DNA of 64,000 bases. It comes from Cellulomonas avistercoris. GTDB lineage: Bacteria; Actinomycetota; Actinomycetes; Actinomycetales; Cellulomonadaceae. The stretch covers positions 1 to 64,000 of the forward strand of contig NZ_JACSQV010000010.1 in NCBI RefSeq assembly GCF_014836445.1, in the 5' to 3' direction. The notes beneath the pieces are model-generated. The model was not told the DNA's origin. It saw only the letters and a program-made list of their open reading frames with translations, and ran no database searches. Positions 52,837 through 63,026 of this stretch are shown piece after piece. Numbering within the stretch: the stretch's first letter is position 1; the number at the start of each line of letters is the position of its first letter. The position numbers and the translations under genes are program-made.

Positions 52837-54556
52837 ATGGACCCGGTGGTGTTCGCCGTCCTGGCAGTGCTCGTGATCGTGGCCGTGACGTCGTTCGCAC
52901 CGCGGGTCGGGGTGGCCGCGCCGCTGGTGCTCGTGCTCATCGGGACGGCCGTGAGCCTGCTGCCGTTCGTGCCCGCGATCGAGGTGGAGCCCGAGCTGAT
53001 CCTCGCGGTCGTGCTGCCACCCCTGCTGTACTCGTCGGCCACCAACATGCCGACGATGGACTTCCGGCGCGACTTCCGCACGATCTCGGCGTTCTCGGTG
53101 GTCCTGGTCGTCGTGTCGGCCGTCGTCGTGGGGTTCGTGCTCGCCGAGATCGTGCCCGGGATCACGCTGCCCACCGGCATCGCGCTCGGCGCGATCGTCA
53201 GCCCCACCGACGCGGTGGCGACCTCGATCGTCCGCAAGGCCGGGGTGTCGCCGCGCATCGTCACGGTGCTCGAGGGCGAGTCCCTGCTCAACGACGCGTC
53301 CGCGCTCGTGCTGCTGCGCTCCGCGATCGTCGCGACCGCCGGGACCGTCTCGCTGTGGGGCGTCGTCGGTGACTTCGTGTACGCGGTCGTCGTGGCCGTG
53401 GTCGTCGGGTTCGTCGTGGGCCGGCTGCACGTCTGGGCGCGCGGGCACCTGGCGCAGACGACGTCGAACGTCGCGCTGTCGTTCGTCGTGCCGTTCGTCG
53501 CGTTCCTGCCGGCCGAGCACCTGGGCGGGGGGGGGCTGGTCGGGGCGGGGAGGGCGGGGCGGGCCAGGGGCTACGCCGCGCGGCGGGCGCGGCGGGCGCG
53601 ACCGCGTCACCGAGCACGCCGTGTGGCGCACGATCGAGCTGCTGCTCGAGGGCGCGGTCTTCCTCGTCATGGGGCTCGAGGTCTTCGCGCTCGTCGAGGA
53701 CGTGGAGGAGGCGCACGAGAGCGCGTGGCTCGCGCTCGGCCTGGGTGCGCTCACCGCCACGCTCGTGGTCGTGCTGCGCTCGGCGTTCGTCGCCTGGTCG
53801 GTGTGGGAGCTGTCCCGACGGGTCGACCGCACGCCGCAGGTGCGCAGCCGGCTCGAGCACGCGCAGGCGCGGCTCGACGCGGGCGAGCAGCTCCCGCCGC
53901 TGCCCGGCAGGCGGCACGGCCGGACCGCCGCCGAGGGGACGGCAGCCGTCGGCCGGCGGGTGCGGCGCCGCATCGCCGACATCGACTACCTGACGGCCGA
54001 GCGGTTCGGTCCGCGCGAGGGCGTCGTGCTGGTCTGGGCCGGCATGCGCGGCGTCGTGACGCTCGCCGCCGCGCAGTCGCTGCCGTCGGACACGCCGCAG
54101 CGCTCGCTGCTCGTGCTCGTCGCGTTCGTCGTCGCGGCCGGCACGCTGCTCGTGCAGGGCGCGACGCTGCCGTGGCTCACGCGGCGCCTGGGCCTGACGG
54201 GACGCGACGTGGAGGACCGCGCGGCGCTCGACGAGCTGCGCGCGGACCTGCAGCGCGCCGCCCTGCAGCGGCTCGAGGACCCCCGGCTGCGCCAGGCCGA
54301 CGGCACGCCCTTCCCGCCCGAGACGGTCGAGCGCGCGCGTCAGCGGCTGACGATCCTCGAGTCGGCCGCGGAGGACGACGCGGACCTGCAGGCCCGCGAG
54401 CGCGCGGCCGACCTGCGGCTGCGGGTCCTGGCGCTCCAGGCGCAGCGCAAGGAGCTGCTGCACCTGCGCGACCTGGGCACGTACCCGTCGTCGACGCTGC
54501 GTCAGGCGCTGGCGGAGCTCGACGCGGTGCAGATCGGCATCGAGCTCAGGTCCTGA
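52837..54556 (+). CDS. CPA1-type Na+/H+ antiporter, interrupted by a frameshift
   Basis: The N-terminal half reads in one frame: about six helices with PELILAVVLPPLLYSSATN near residue 49-67, IALGAIVSPTDAVATSIV near 117-134 and VTVLEGESLLNDASALVLL near 145-163, the CPA1/NhaP signature with the acidic ion-binding residues. Near 53525-53610 it meets a G-rich tract, and the coding signal continues one base later: RVTEHAVWRTIELLLEGAVF, then WAGMRGVVTLAAAQSLP and a long cytosolic helical tail to 54556. The 25 residues between fit neither frame well. The intact protein would be about 570 residues. The gene may be truly broken or the tract may be misread. It would exchange Na+ or K+ for protons. Confidence 0.82.
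53526..53577 (+). repeat. G-rich tract with a nine-G run, G-quadruplex potential
   Basis: A nine-base G run at 53527-53535 is followed by several runs of three to four G separated by one to four bases, all on the plus strand. This could fold as a G-quadruplex. It lies at the frameshift in the antiporter gene. Confidence 0.8.
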
Positions 54557-54572
54557 CGCGTCCCGCGGTCCG

Positions 54573-54908
54573 TCAGGACCACGGCAGGCCCGTCGGCCAC
54601 GTCACGTCCGCCTGCCACGCGCGGGCGGCCTCCTGCACGCCGCGCAGCAGGTCGAGGACGGCGTCGCGCATCGCGGGATCCGCCTGCAGCAGCCCGACCA
54701 CGACGCCGGCGGTCGCCGCGAGAGTCAGCACGGCCAGGGCGAGGTCCCGCCACACGTGCCGCCGCGGCCGCGTCGCGTGCCGCACGGCGAGCGGCGCACC
54801 GGCCGCCCGGGTGTGCTGCGGGGGCCGCACCCAGGATCGGTCGCGGGCGTGGTGCGCCGTGCCGCGAGGTGCACGGCGCGGTCCACGGCGGTCGACGATG
54901 GTCGCCAT
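54573..54908 (-). CDS. Small single-helix membrane protein, unknown family
   Basis: The 111-residue ORF encodes a very basic N-terminal half (about 55 residues with many Arg and His), one membrane helix DLALAVLTLAATAGVVVGLL near residue 55-74, and an acidic-then-Trp-rich end. No family is recognised. It converges on the antiporter gene, 16 bases apart. The ATG at 54908 is preceded by only three bases and then by a -10-like TAGTTT, so the message may be leaderless. The codon pattern supports coding. Confidence 0.58.
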   Translation of the reverse strand: MATIVDRRGPRRAPRGTAHHARDRSWVRPPQHTRAAGAPLAVRHATRPRRHVWRDLALAVLTLAATAGVVVGLLQADPAMRDAVLDLLRGVQEAARAWQADVTWPTGLPWS

Positions 54909-54911
54909 TGC

Positions 54912-54927
54912 GACAAACTAGACAAAC
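54912..54927 (-). promoter_or_regulatory. Promoter-like direct repeat abutting a start codon
   Basis: On the reverse strand GTTTGTC-TA-GTTTGTC (two 7-base repeats at 9-base spacing) lies three bases before the ATG at 54908. It contains TAGTTT, which fits the TANNNT -10 form and would start transcription at or near the A of the ATG. The repeat could also be a regulator site. Confidence 0.45.
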
Positions 54928-54999
54928 CCGTCGCCGCGCGCGTCCATCATTCGGGTCACGCCGCCGAACCTCACCTGGACGAGTGACCTGCTGGGGCGC

Positions 55000-57366
<2,367 letters not shown>

Positions 57367-57503
57367 GTGTCCTCCGTGACGGTGCGGGCGCCCTCAGCGT
57401 AGGACCCGGCTCCGACACGCCCTGCGGGCCGCCCCTCGCCTCGCCGGGCCACGCCGCGCGTGGCACGCTCCGGGTGACAGGGGGCCGAGGGTGAGGAGAC
57501 CAC

Positions 57504-59636
57504 GTGCAGGCATCGGCGGACGACGCGACCAGCGACCCGCAGCCCGTCGACGCGCGCACCGCACGCCTGTCGCTGCTGGACTCGGCCGCCCAGGCCGCCG
57601 GCCTGGGCACGTTCCAGTGGGACCTGGTCACGGGTGCGCTGCACTGGGACCCGACGCTCCTCGAGGTCTTCGGCTACGACGAGACCACGTTCCCCGGCAC
57701 GATCGAGGCGTTCGACGCCCGGCTGCACCCCGGCGACGCCGCCCTCGTCTCGGCCGCGCTCGACAGCGCGGTCTCGACGTGCGGCGTGTACGAGGCCGAG
57801 TTCCGCGTGGTGCAGCCGGACGGCTCGGTGCGCTGGCTGGCGGCGCGAGGGCGCGCGCTGGCGGGTCCGTCGGGGGACGCCGAGCACCTGATCGGCGTCA
57901 CCACCGACACGACGGCGCTGCGCGAGCGGGACCTGCACGTCCAGCAGATCCTCGAGGACATGTCGACCGGCTACTTCTGGCTCGACGCGGACTGGCGGTT
58001 CGGCTACGTCAACGCCGAGGCGGAGCTGATCCTGGCCCGCACGCGCGCCGACCTGCTGGGCGGCGTCATCTGGGACCTGTTCCCCGCCGCCGTGGGGGCC
58101 TCGTTCGAGGAGCACTACCGCGCGGTCGCGCGCACGGGCGCACCGCACGTGTTCGACGCCTACTACCCGGCGCCCCTGGACGCCTGGTACGAGGTCCGCG
58201 CGATCCCCGAGCGGGGCGGCGTGGCCGTCTACTTCACGGACGTCACCGCGCGCCGGCGGGCCCTCGCCCTCGCCGAGGAGGGACGTGGCCGCTCCGACCT
58301 CCTCGCCGCGGTCGCGGCCGAGCTGGCCGACGCCGTCGACCCGGTCCAGGCCCTGCACGCGGTGCTGCCGCACCTCGTCCCCGGAGTCGCCGACTTCGCC
58401 ATCGCGAGCCTGCTCGACGACGGCCCGGGCCCGTGGCGCACGCGCCTGCACGACGTAGCGGCGCGGCACGCCGACCCGGACCTGCAGCCGGTCCTCGACG
58501 AGTACCGGTCGATGCGGGTGCCCGCGCTGACGCGCACGTCGCTGGTCGCGGAGGTGCTCACGACGTCCCGGCCGGTGGTGCGGTTCGGCGCGACGTCGCT
58601 CGACGACATCGTGGAGCCCGGCCCCGTGCGCGACCTGCTCGGCCGGCTCGCACCCGAGACGCTCATGGTCCTGCCGCTGCGAGGGCGGGGCCGCACGCGG
58701 GGCGTCGTGACGCTGGCGCGCGGCGCGGGGCGCGGGGGCTTCACGGACGCCGACGTGACGGCGCTGCGGGACGTGACGGCCCAGATGGGCCTCGCGCTCG
58801 ACAACGCCCACCTGCACTCGGCACGCCGGGACCTGACCGAGGAGCTGCAGCGCAGCCTGCTCACCGAGCTGCCCGAGCCGGACCACCTGCACCTGGTCGC
58901 GCGGTACGTGCCCGCGTCGACCGGCACCCAGATCGGCGGCGACTGGTACGACGCCTTCCTGCTGCGCGACGGCTGCACGTGCCTGGTCATCGGTGACGTC
59001 ACGGGCCACGACCTGCAGGCGGCCGTCAAGATGGCGCAGATCCGCAACGTCCTGCGCGGTGGTGCGCACGCCGTGGTGCAGCCGCCCGCCGCGATCCTGT
59101 CGGCGTACGACTGGGCCGCGCGCGACCTCGCCATCGGCGCGTTCAGCACCGCGATCCTCGCGCGGATCGAGCAGCCGGACGACCTCGTCGAGCAGGGCGC
59201 GCGGCTGCTGCGCTGGTCCAACGCCGGCCACCTGCCGCCCCTGCTCGTGCAGCCCGACGGTCGCGCGGAGCTGCTGTGGCGGCCGAGCGACCTGCTGCTG
59301 GGCATGCGCGCGCACACGGTGCGCCAGGACCACACGGAGGTCCTGCTGCCCGGGGCCACGCTGCTGCTGTACACCGACGGACTGGTCGAGAACCGCGGCG
59401 AGCGCCTCCAGGTCAGCCTGGAGCGCCTGCGCGCGTGCGCCGAGCGGTACGCGGACCTTCCGCTGGACGAGTTCTGCGACGCGGTCGTCGCCGAGCTCGC
59501 GCCCTCGAACGACGACGACGTGGCCCTCCTGGCGGTGCGGGCGTTCCCGCAGGACGAGCCGCGACCGCCGGAGGCGGGACCGCGGCACGTCCCCGCCGAC
59601 GACGACGAGGCACCGGTCCACGGTGCGTTTGATTGA
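57504..59636 (+). CDS. PAS-GAF-SpoIIE (PP2C) phosphatase
   Basis: The 710-residue protein joins sensing domains to a serine phosphatase. A first PAS domain (about 25-140) has QWDLVTGALHWDPTLLEVFGY and RVVQPDGSVRWLAARG; a second PAS (about 150-250) has YFWLDADWRFGYVNAEAELI. A GAF domain (about 265-445) follows, then a SpoIIE domain (about 460-690) with TGTQIGGDWYDAFLL near 473, VIGDVTGHDLQAAVKMAQIR near 495-514 and LLLYTDGLVENR near 621, giving the metal-binding Asp residues. Such proteins typically dephosphorylate anti-sigma-factor antagonists and so control alternative sigma factors. The target genes are not here. GTG 57504 follows GAGGAG. Confidence 0.93.
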   Translation: MQASADDATSDPQPVDARTARLSLLDSAAQAAGLGTFQWDLVTGALHWDPTLLEVFGYDETTFPGTIEAFDARLHPGDAALVSAALDSAVSTCGVYEAEFRVVQPDGSVRWLAARGRALAGPSGDAEHLIGVTTDTTALRERDLHVQQILEDMSTGYFWLDADWRFGYVNAEAELILARTRADLLGGVIWDLFPAAVGASFEEHYRAVARTGAPHVFDAYYPAPLDAWYEVRAIPERGGVAVYFTDVTARRRALALAEEGRGRSDLLAAVAAELADAVDPVQALHAVLPHLVPGVADFAIASLLDDGPGPWRTRLHDVAARHADPDLQPVLDEYRSMRVPALTRTSLVAEVLTTSRPVVRFGATSLDDIVEPGPVRDLLGRLAPETLMVLPLRGRGRTRGVVTLARGAGRGGFTDADVTALRDVTAQMGLALDNAHLHSARRDLTEELQRSLLTELPEPDHLHLVARYVPASTGTQIGGDWYDAFLLRDGCTCLVIGDVTGHDLQAAVKMAQIRNVLRGGAHAVVQPPAAILSAYDWAARDLAIGAFSTAILARIEQPDDLVEQGARLLRWSNAGHLPPLLVQPDGRAELLWRPSDLLLGMRAHTVRQDHTEVLLPGATLLLYTDGLVENRGERLQVSLERLRACAERYADLPLDEFCDAVVAELAPSNDDDVALLAVRAFPQDEPRPPEAGPRHVPADDDEAPVHGAFD

Positions 59637-59679
59637 CGGTTGAAGTAATCTCCCGTAGCCTTCGGTTGTTTCGACAACC
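59633..59679 (+). promoter_or_regulatory. Promoter and candidate operator of the VOC gene
   Basis: TTGACG at 59633-59638 and TAGCCT at 59656-59661 are separated by exactly 17 bases, a good vegetative-type promoter. Directly after it, GGTTGTTTCGACAACC at 59664-59679 is a perfect inverted repeat (6-base arms) that would span the transcription start, a position where a repressor would block initiation. The -35 lies inside the last codons of the phosphatase gene. Confidence 0.65.
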
Positions 59680-59691
59680 ACAGGCCCGGAG

Positions 59692-60630
59692 ATGACGATG
59701 ACCACGCCGACCACGCCCGCCGCCCCCGTCGAGGAGGCCGTCCTCGCGCCCACCACGGCGATGGACGCCGTCACGCTGCACGTCGGCGACCTCGAGGGCA
59801 TGTCGGCGTACTACGCGAACGCCATCGCGATGGAGCCGCTGGAGGAGCGCAGCCGCGGCCGTCAGGTGCACCGCGTGCTCGGCCGCGGCACCACACCCAT
59901 GCTGCGGCTCGTCCACACCCCCGACCTCCCGACGGTCGACCCGCGCCAGGCCGGCCTCTTCCACACCGCGTTCCTCTTCGACGACGCGACGAGCCTGTCC
60001 GCCACCGTCTACCGTGCCGCGCAGGACCCGCGCAGCCGGTTCGTCGGGTCGAGCGACCACCTCGTCTCCGAGGCCTTCTACTTCACCGACCCCGAGGGCA
60101 ACGGCATCGAGCTGTACACCGACCGGGACCGGGACCTGTGGCTGCACCGCGACGGCAACCTCGTCATGGGCACCGAGTACCTCGACCCCAACGCGTACCT
60201 GCGCACGCACCTGTCGCAGGAGGCCGTCGACGCCGGGCCCGCGCTCGCCGGGCGGGTCGGCCACGTGCACCTGCAGGTCGGCGACATCGCGGCGGCGGAG
60301 TCGTTCTACCTCGACGCCCTGGGCTTCGAGGCCACCGTGCGCGGCTACCCCGGCGCGCTGTTCGCGTCGGCGGGCGGCTACCACCACCACGTCGCGATGA
60401 ACACGTGGAACAGCAAGGGCGCGGGCCCGCGCGCCTCGACGCTCGGGCTCGGGGACGTCGCGGTGACGGTGCCCGGACGCGAGGACCTCGACGCGCTCGC
60501 GGCCCGCCTGCGTGCCCGCGGCCTCGCCTTCGCCGACGACGGCCGCGCGATCACGCTGCGCGACCCGTGGGACACCCAGGTCACGGTGTCGGTGCCCGGC
60601 ACCACGACGGCGGACCTGCTCGCACGCTGA
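59692..60630 (+). CDS. Two-domain VOC-superfamily protein (glyoxalase/extradiol dioxygenase-like)
   Basis: The 312-residue protein has two vicinal-oxygen-chelate modules: one begins AVTLHVGDLEGMSAYY near residue 24 and contains FTDPEGNGIELYTDR near 130-144; the second begins GHVHLQVGDIAAAESFYLD near 189. The histidines and the glutamate that bind the metal (H in TLHVGD, H in LFHTAF, E in IELY) are present in the first module. The set resembles CatE-type ring-cleavage dioxygenases, often controlled by aromatic- or quinone-sensing regulators. ATG 59698, three codons in, has a better-spaced GGAG and may be the true start. Reaction not proven. Confidence 0.85.
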   Translation: MTMTTPTTPAAPVEEAVLAPTTAMDAVTLHVGDLEGMSAYYANAIAMEPLEERSRGRQVHRVLGRGTTPMLRLVHTPDLPTVDPRQAGLFHTAFLFDDATSLSATVYRAAQDPRSRFVGSSDHLVSEAFYFTDPEGNGIELYTDRDRDLWLHRDGNLVMGTEYLDPNAYLRTHLSQEAVDAGPALAGRVGHVHLQVGDIAAAESFYLDALGFEATVRGYPGALFASAGGYHHHVAMNTWNSKGAGPRASTLGLGDVAVTVPGREDLDALAARLRARGLAFADDGRAITLRDPWDTQVTVSVPGTTTADLLAR

Positions 60631-60652
60631 CGTCCGCGCCGCGCCCGCGTCG

Positions 60653-61183
60653 TCAGAGCCGCTTCTCCAGGAGGACGACGTCGAGCCAGGCGCCGGCGAG
60701 CGGCCCGTGCGTCATGAGCCCCAGCCGCTCGCGCGTCCCGACGACCCGGAACCCGGCGGCGGCGTGCAGCGCGAGGCTCGCGGCGTTCTGCGGGAAGACG
60801 CCGCCCTGCACGGTCCACAGGCCGCCGTCGCGCGCCGACGCGAGCAGCCGCTCGAGCAGGAGGCGGCCGACGCCCCGGCCGCGGGCGGCGGGCGCGACGT
60901 AGACGGAGTGCTCCACGACCCCCGCGTAGACCCGGCGGCGCGACACCGGCGAGACGGCGACCCACCCGACGACGTCGCCGCCGTCCAGCGCGACGAAGCG
61001 GTGCCCGGGCAGGTGCCCGGCGTCGAACTCGTCCCAGGTCGGCGGCCGCGGCTCGAACGTCGCCAGGCCCGTGGCGATGCCGGCGGCGTGGACGTCCAGG
61101 ACCGCGGGCGCGTGCACGGGGAGCATCGGGGCGACGCGCAGCGCCCCGCCCGTCGACGTCACCGGGAGCGGGTCGGGTGGCAT
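60653..61183 (-). CDS. GNAT acetyltransferase (phosphinothricin/methionine sulfoximine type)
   Basis: The 176-residue product has a GNAT fold: APMLPVHAPAVLDVHAAGIATGLATFE near residue 18, YAGVVEHSVYVAPAARGRGVGRLLLERLL near 86-114 with the acetyl-CoA loop RGRGVG, and GGVFPQNAASLALHAAAGFRVVG near 127. The overall order is that of the phosphinothricin N-acetyltransferase-like group (Pat, MnaT), which acetylates methionine-related compounds. The substrate is not fixed. It lies 20 bases after the TetR gene and may be cotranscribed. ATG 61183 is chosen. Confidence 0.85.
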   Translation of the reverse strand: MPPDPLPVTSTGGALRVAPMLPVHAPAVLDVHAAGIATGLATFEPRPPTWDEFDAGHLPGHRFVALDGGDVVGWVAVSPVSRRRVYAGVVEHSVYVAPAARGRGVGRLLLERLLASARDGGLWTVQGGVFPQNAASLALHAAAGFRVVGTRERLGLMTHGPLAGAWLDVVLLEKRL

Positions 61184-61203
61184 GGACCCATGATGCGCGC
61201 CCG

Positions 61204-61815
61204 TCAGCGCGCGCGGACCAGGTCCTCGACCGCGTCGCGCAGCGTCGCCCGGGCCGCGTCGGCGTCGTCGAGGTAGCCCGCGACCATGGCCCCGTCCCGC
61301 AGCGCCGTCCAGCGGCGCCCGCCCTCGTGCGGGTCGGGGTGGCCGCCGGCGCGCAGGGCCCGCGTGGCCGCGTCCTGCAGCCAGTCCCGGTGCGCGCGCA
61401 CGACGCGCCGCACGGGGCTGCCGGGGTCCGGGAACTCGGCCGCGGCGTTGATGAACGGGCAGCCGCGGAAGCCGGGCCGGCACAGCTCGTCGGCGACGCG
61501 CAGCGTCATGCCCGTGAGCCACTCCCCCGCCGCGGCCGCGTCCTGGGGCACGTCCCCGACGGCCGCGCGCACGGCGCGGTCGGTCGCGTCGAGGTACGCG
61601 ACCACCAGCGCCTCCTTGCCCGGGAAGTGCCGGTAGAAGGTCGCGCGCGTGACGCCCGCCTCGGCGATGACGCGGTCGACGCCCACGGCCCGCACGCCGT
61701 CCGCGTAGAACAGCTCGGACGCGGTGCGCAGCAGCCGCGCCCGGGCGGCGGACGGGCCGCGCGCCCCGACGGGCTCCGGCGTCGCACCGGCGGCCTGCGC
61801 GTCAGCGGTTGACAT
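61204..61815 (-). CDS. TetR-family repressor, probable controller of ohr
   Basis: The 203-residue protein has a TetR helix-turn-helix (LLRTASELFYADGVRAVGVD then IAEAGVTRATFYRHFPGKEAL, residues about 28-70). Its ligand domain contains ELCRPGFRGCPFINAAAEF near 110-128; GCPF.NAA.E is typical of a TetR C-terminal subgroup (YxaF/LmrA-like). The two cysteines in this segment are candidates for oxidation sensing. It is divergent from ohr, with an inverted-repeat operator between the two, so it probably represses both. Confidence 0.88.
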   Translation of the reverse strand: MSTADAQAAGATPEPVGARGPSAARARLLRTASELFYADGVRAVGVDRVIAEAGVTRATFYRHFPGKEALVVAYLDATDRAVRAAVGDVPQDAAAAGEWLTGMTLRVADELCRPGFRGCPFINAAAEFPDPGSPVRRVVRAHRDWLQDAATRALRAGGHPDPHEGGRRWTALRDGAMVAGYLDDADAARATLRDAVEDLVRAR

Positions 61816-61849
61816 CCCGGCCTCCCGGAGGTGAGGTGGAGCAGTAAAG

Positions 61850-61863
61850 AGAACGAACGTTCT
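61850..61863. promoter_or_regulatory. Candidate TetR operator between regulator and ohr
   Basis: AGAACGAACGTTCT has perfect 6-base arms (AGAACG and CGTTCT) around AA, in the 65-base gap between divergent starts. The AACG/CGTT core is a common TetR-family site. Confidence 0.7.
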
Positions 61864-61880
61864 GTCTAGGAGGCTATCCC

Positions 61881-62303
61881 ATGCCCGCTCTGTACACCGC
61901 GGTCGCCACCGCCACCGGCGAGGGCCGCGAGGGCCATACGCGCAGCTCCGACGGCCTCGTCGACGTCGACCTCGCCATCCCGCGCGAGATGGGCGGCCCG
62001 GGCGGCGCCACGAACCCCGAGCAGCTGTTCGCCGCCGGGTACGCCGCCTGCTTCCACAGCGCGCTGAAGACCGTGGCGCGGCGCGACCAGGTGACGTTCA
62101 CGGACTCCGCGGTCACCGCCGAGGTCGGCATCGGCCCCACCGACGGCGGCGGGTTCGGGCTCGAGATCGCGCTGCGCGTCGAGCTCGGGGGCGTCGACCA
62201 GGCGACGGCCGAGCGCCTCGTCGAGGCCGCGCACCAGGTGTGCCCCTACTCGAACGCGACGCGCGGCAACGTCCCGGTCACGCTCGAGACCGTGACCGCC
62301 TGA
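61881..62303 (+). CDS. ohr: Organic hydroperoxide resistance protein (Ohr/OsmC family)
   Basis: The 140-residue thiol peroxidase reduces organic hydroperoxides. The two redox cysteines are in YAACFHSAL near residue 54 and AHQVCPYSNATRGN near 120, the Ohr-type VCPYS form. GPGGATNPEQLFAAGYAAC near 38-56 is the family signature. LYTAVATATGEGREGHTRSSDG at the start is typical of Ohr rather than OsmC. ATG follows TAGGAGG at ideal distance. Ohr is usually controlled by the MarR-type OhrR; here the neighbour is TetR-type. Confidence 0.94.
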   Translation: MPALYTAVATATGEGREGHTRSSDGLVDVDLAIPREMGGPGGATNPEQLFAAGYAACFHSALKTVARRDQVTFTDSAVTAEVGIGPTDGGGFGLEIALRVELGGVDQATAERLVEAAHQVCPYSNATRGNVPVTLETVTA

Positions 62304-62315
62304 CGCACACGACGA

Positions 62316-62354
62316 CCGCCGGGCGGGCGCTCAGCGCGCGTGCCCGCCCGGCGG
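62316..62354. terminator. Bidirectional terminator between ohr and the Fur-family gene
   Basis: A perfect 13-base inverted repeat (CCGCCGGGCGGGC and GCCCGCCCGGCGG) with a 13-base loop starts 13 bases past the ohr stop and overlaps the last codons of the convergent regulator gene. It can serve both genes. Confidence 0.78.
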
Positions 62355-62849
62355 GTCACCCGTCACGCACGCCGCGCACAGCCCCGACAGCGCGACGTGC
62401 GTCGGCTCGACGGTGAACCCGTCGCGGTCCAGCACGGCGCGGGCCACGTCGTCGAGCAGGTCGGCCGGCAGGTCCTGGACCGCACCGCACCGGCGGCACT
62501 CGGCGTGCAGGTGCTCCCGGCCGCCGTGCGCCAGGTGGTAGGCCGTGCCGGTGCGCCGCACGTGGACGTGCTGGACGACCCCGAGGTCCGCGAGCGCGTC
62601 GAGCGTCCGGTAGACCGTGGCGCGGTGGACCCCCGCGTCCAGGGCCGCCACCCGGCCGACGACCTCCTCCGCGCCGAGGTGCCCCCCGTCGCACGCCAGG
62701 ACCGTCAGGACCGCGCGACGCGCGCGGGTCATGCGCTCACCGCGTGCCCGCAGCAGCACGCCGACGCGCTCGATGGTCGTCGCCGGGTCCGCGGCCACCG
62801 CTCCCTCGGCCACGGTCGCCGCCGGCCGGCGGACCACCTCGCTCGTCAT
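62331..62849 (-). CDS. Fur-family metal-dependent regulator, Nur/Zur-like
   Basis: The 172-residue protein has the Fur winged helix (RMTRARRAVLTVLACDGGHLGAEE and HRATVYRTLDALADLGVV, residues about 39-93), HAECRRCG near 114 with the first structural CxxC, and LSGLCAAC near 154 with the second. HxH-type ligands lie in GREHLHAEC. An N-terminal disordered 25 residues is extra. Being divergent from a NicO/NixA-type nickel-cobalt permease gene, it is best read as the nickel-responsive Nur type; Zur is the alternative. ATG 62849 is used. Confidence 0.85.
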   Translation of the reverse strand: MTSEVVRRPAATVAEGAVAADPATTIERVGVLLRARGERMTRARRAVLTVLACDGGHLGAEEVVGRVAALDAGVHRATVYRTLDALADLGVVQHVHVRRTGTAYHLAHGGREHLHAECRRCGAVQDLPADLLDDVARAVLDRDGFTVEPTHVALSGLCAACVTGDPPGGHAR

Positions 62850-62985
62850 CGATCCCGCCCCTCACGACGACGGCCGTCCGACCGTCCGGTTCACGGTGGT
62901 CCCACTCTAGGACGGGCGGTCTGCCCGATGTCGCCCGTTCTGGTGCAGTCACGACCGTGTCGCAGTAGCGTGGCAAGCGGCGCAC

Positions 62986-63006
62986 GCACCCGATGCCCTC
63001 GGGTGC
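62986..63006 (+). promoter_or_regulatory. Stem-loop in the leader of the nickel/cobalt permease gene
   Basis: GCACCCGA at 62986-62993 pairs perfectly with TCGGGTGC at 62999-63006 around a 5-base loop, 20 bases before the start codon. It could affect translation or message stability. I saw no four-way junction of the NiCo riboswitch type. Confidence 0.5.
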
Positions 63007-63026
63007 GACGCATCCGGGGGAGCGCC

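Noticed and set aside
62850..63026. NiCo riboswitch before the nickel/cobalt permease
   Set aside because: Only one simple hairpin is evident; the four-way junction and conserved loops are not seen.
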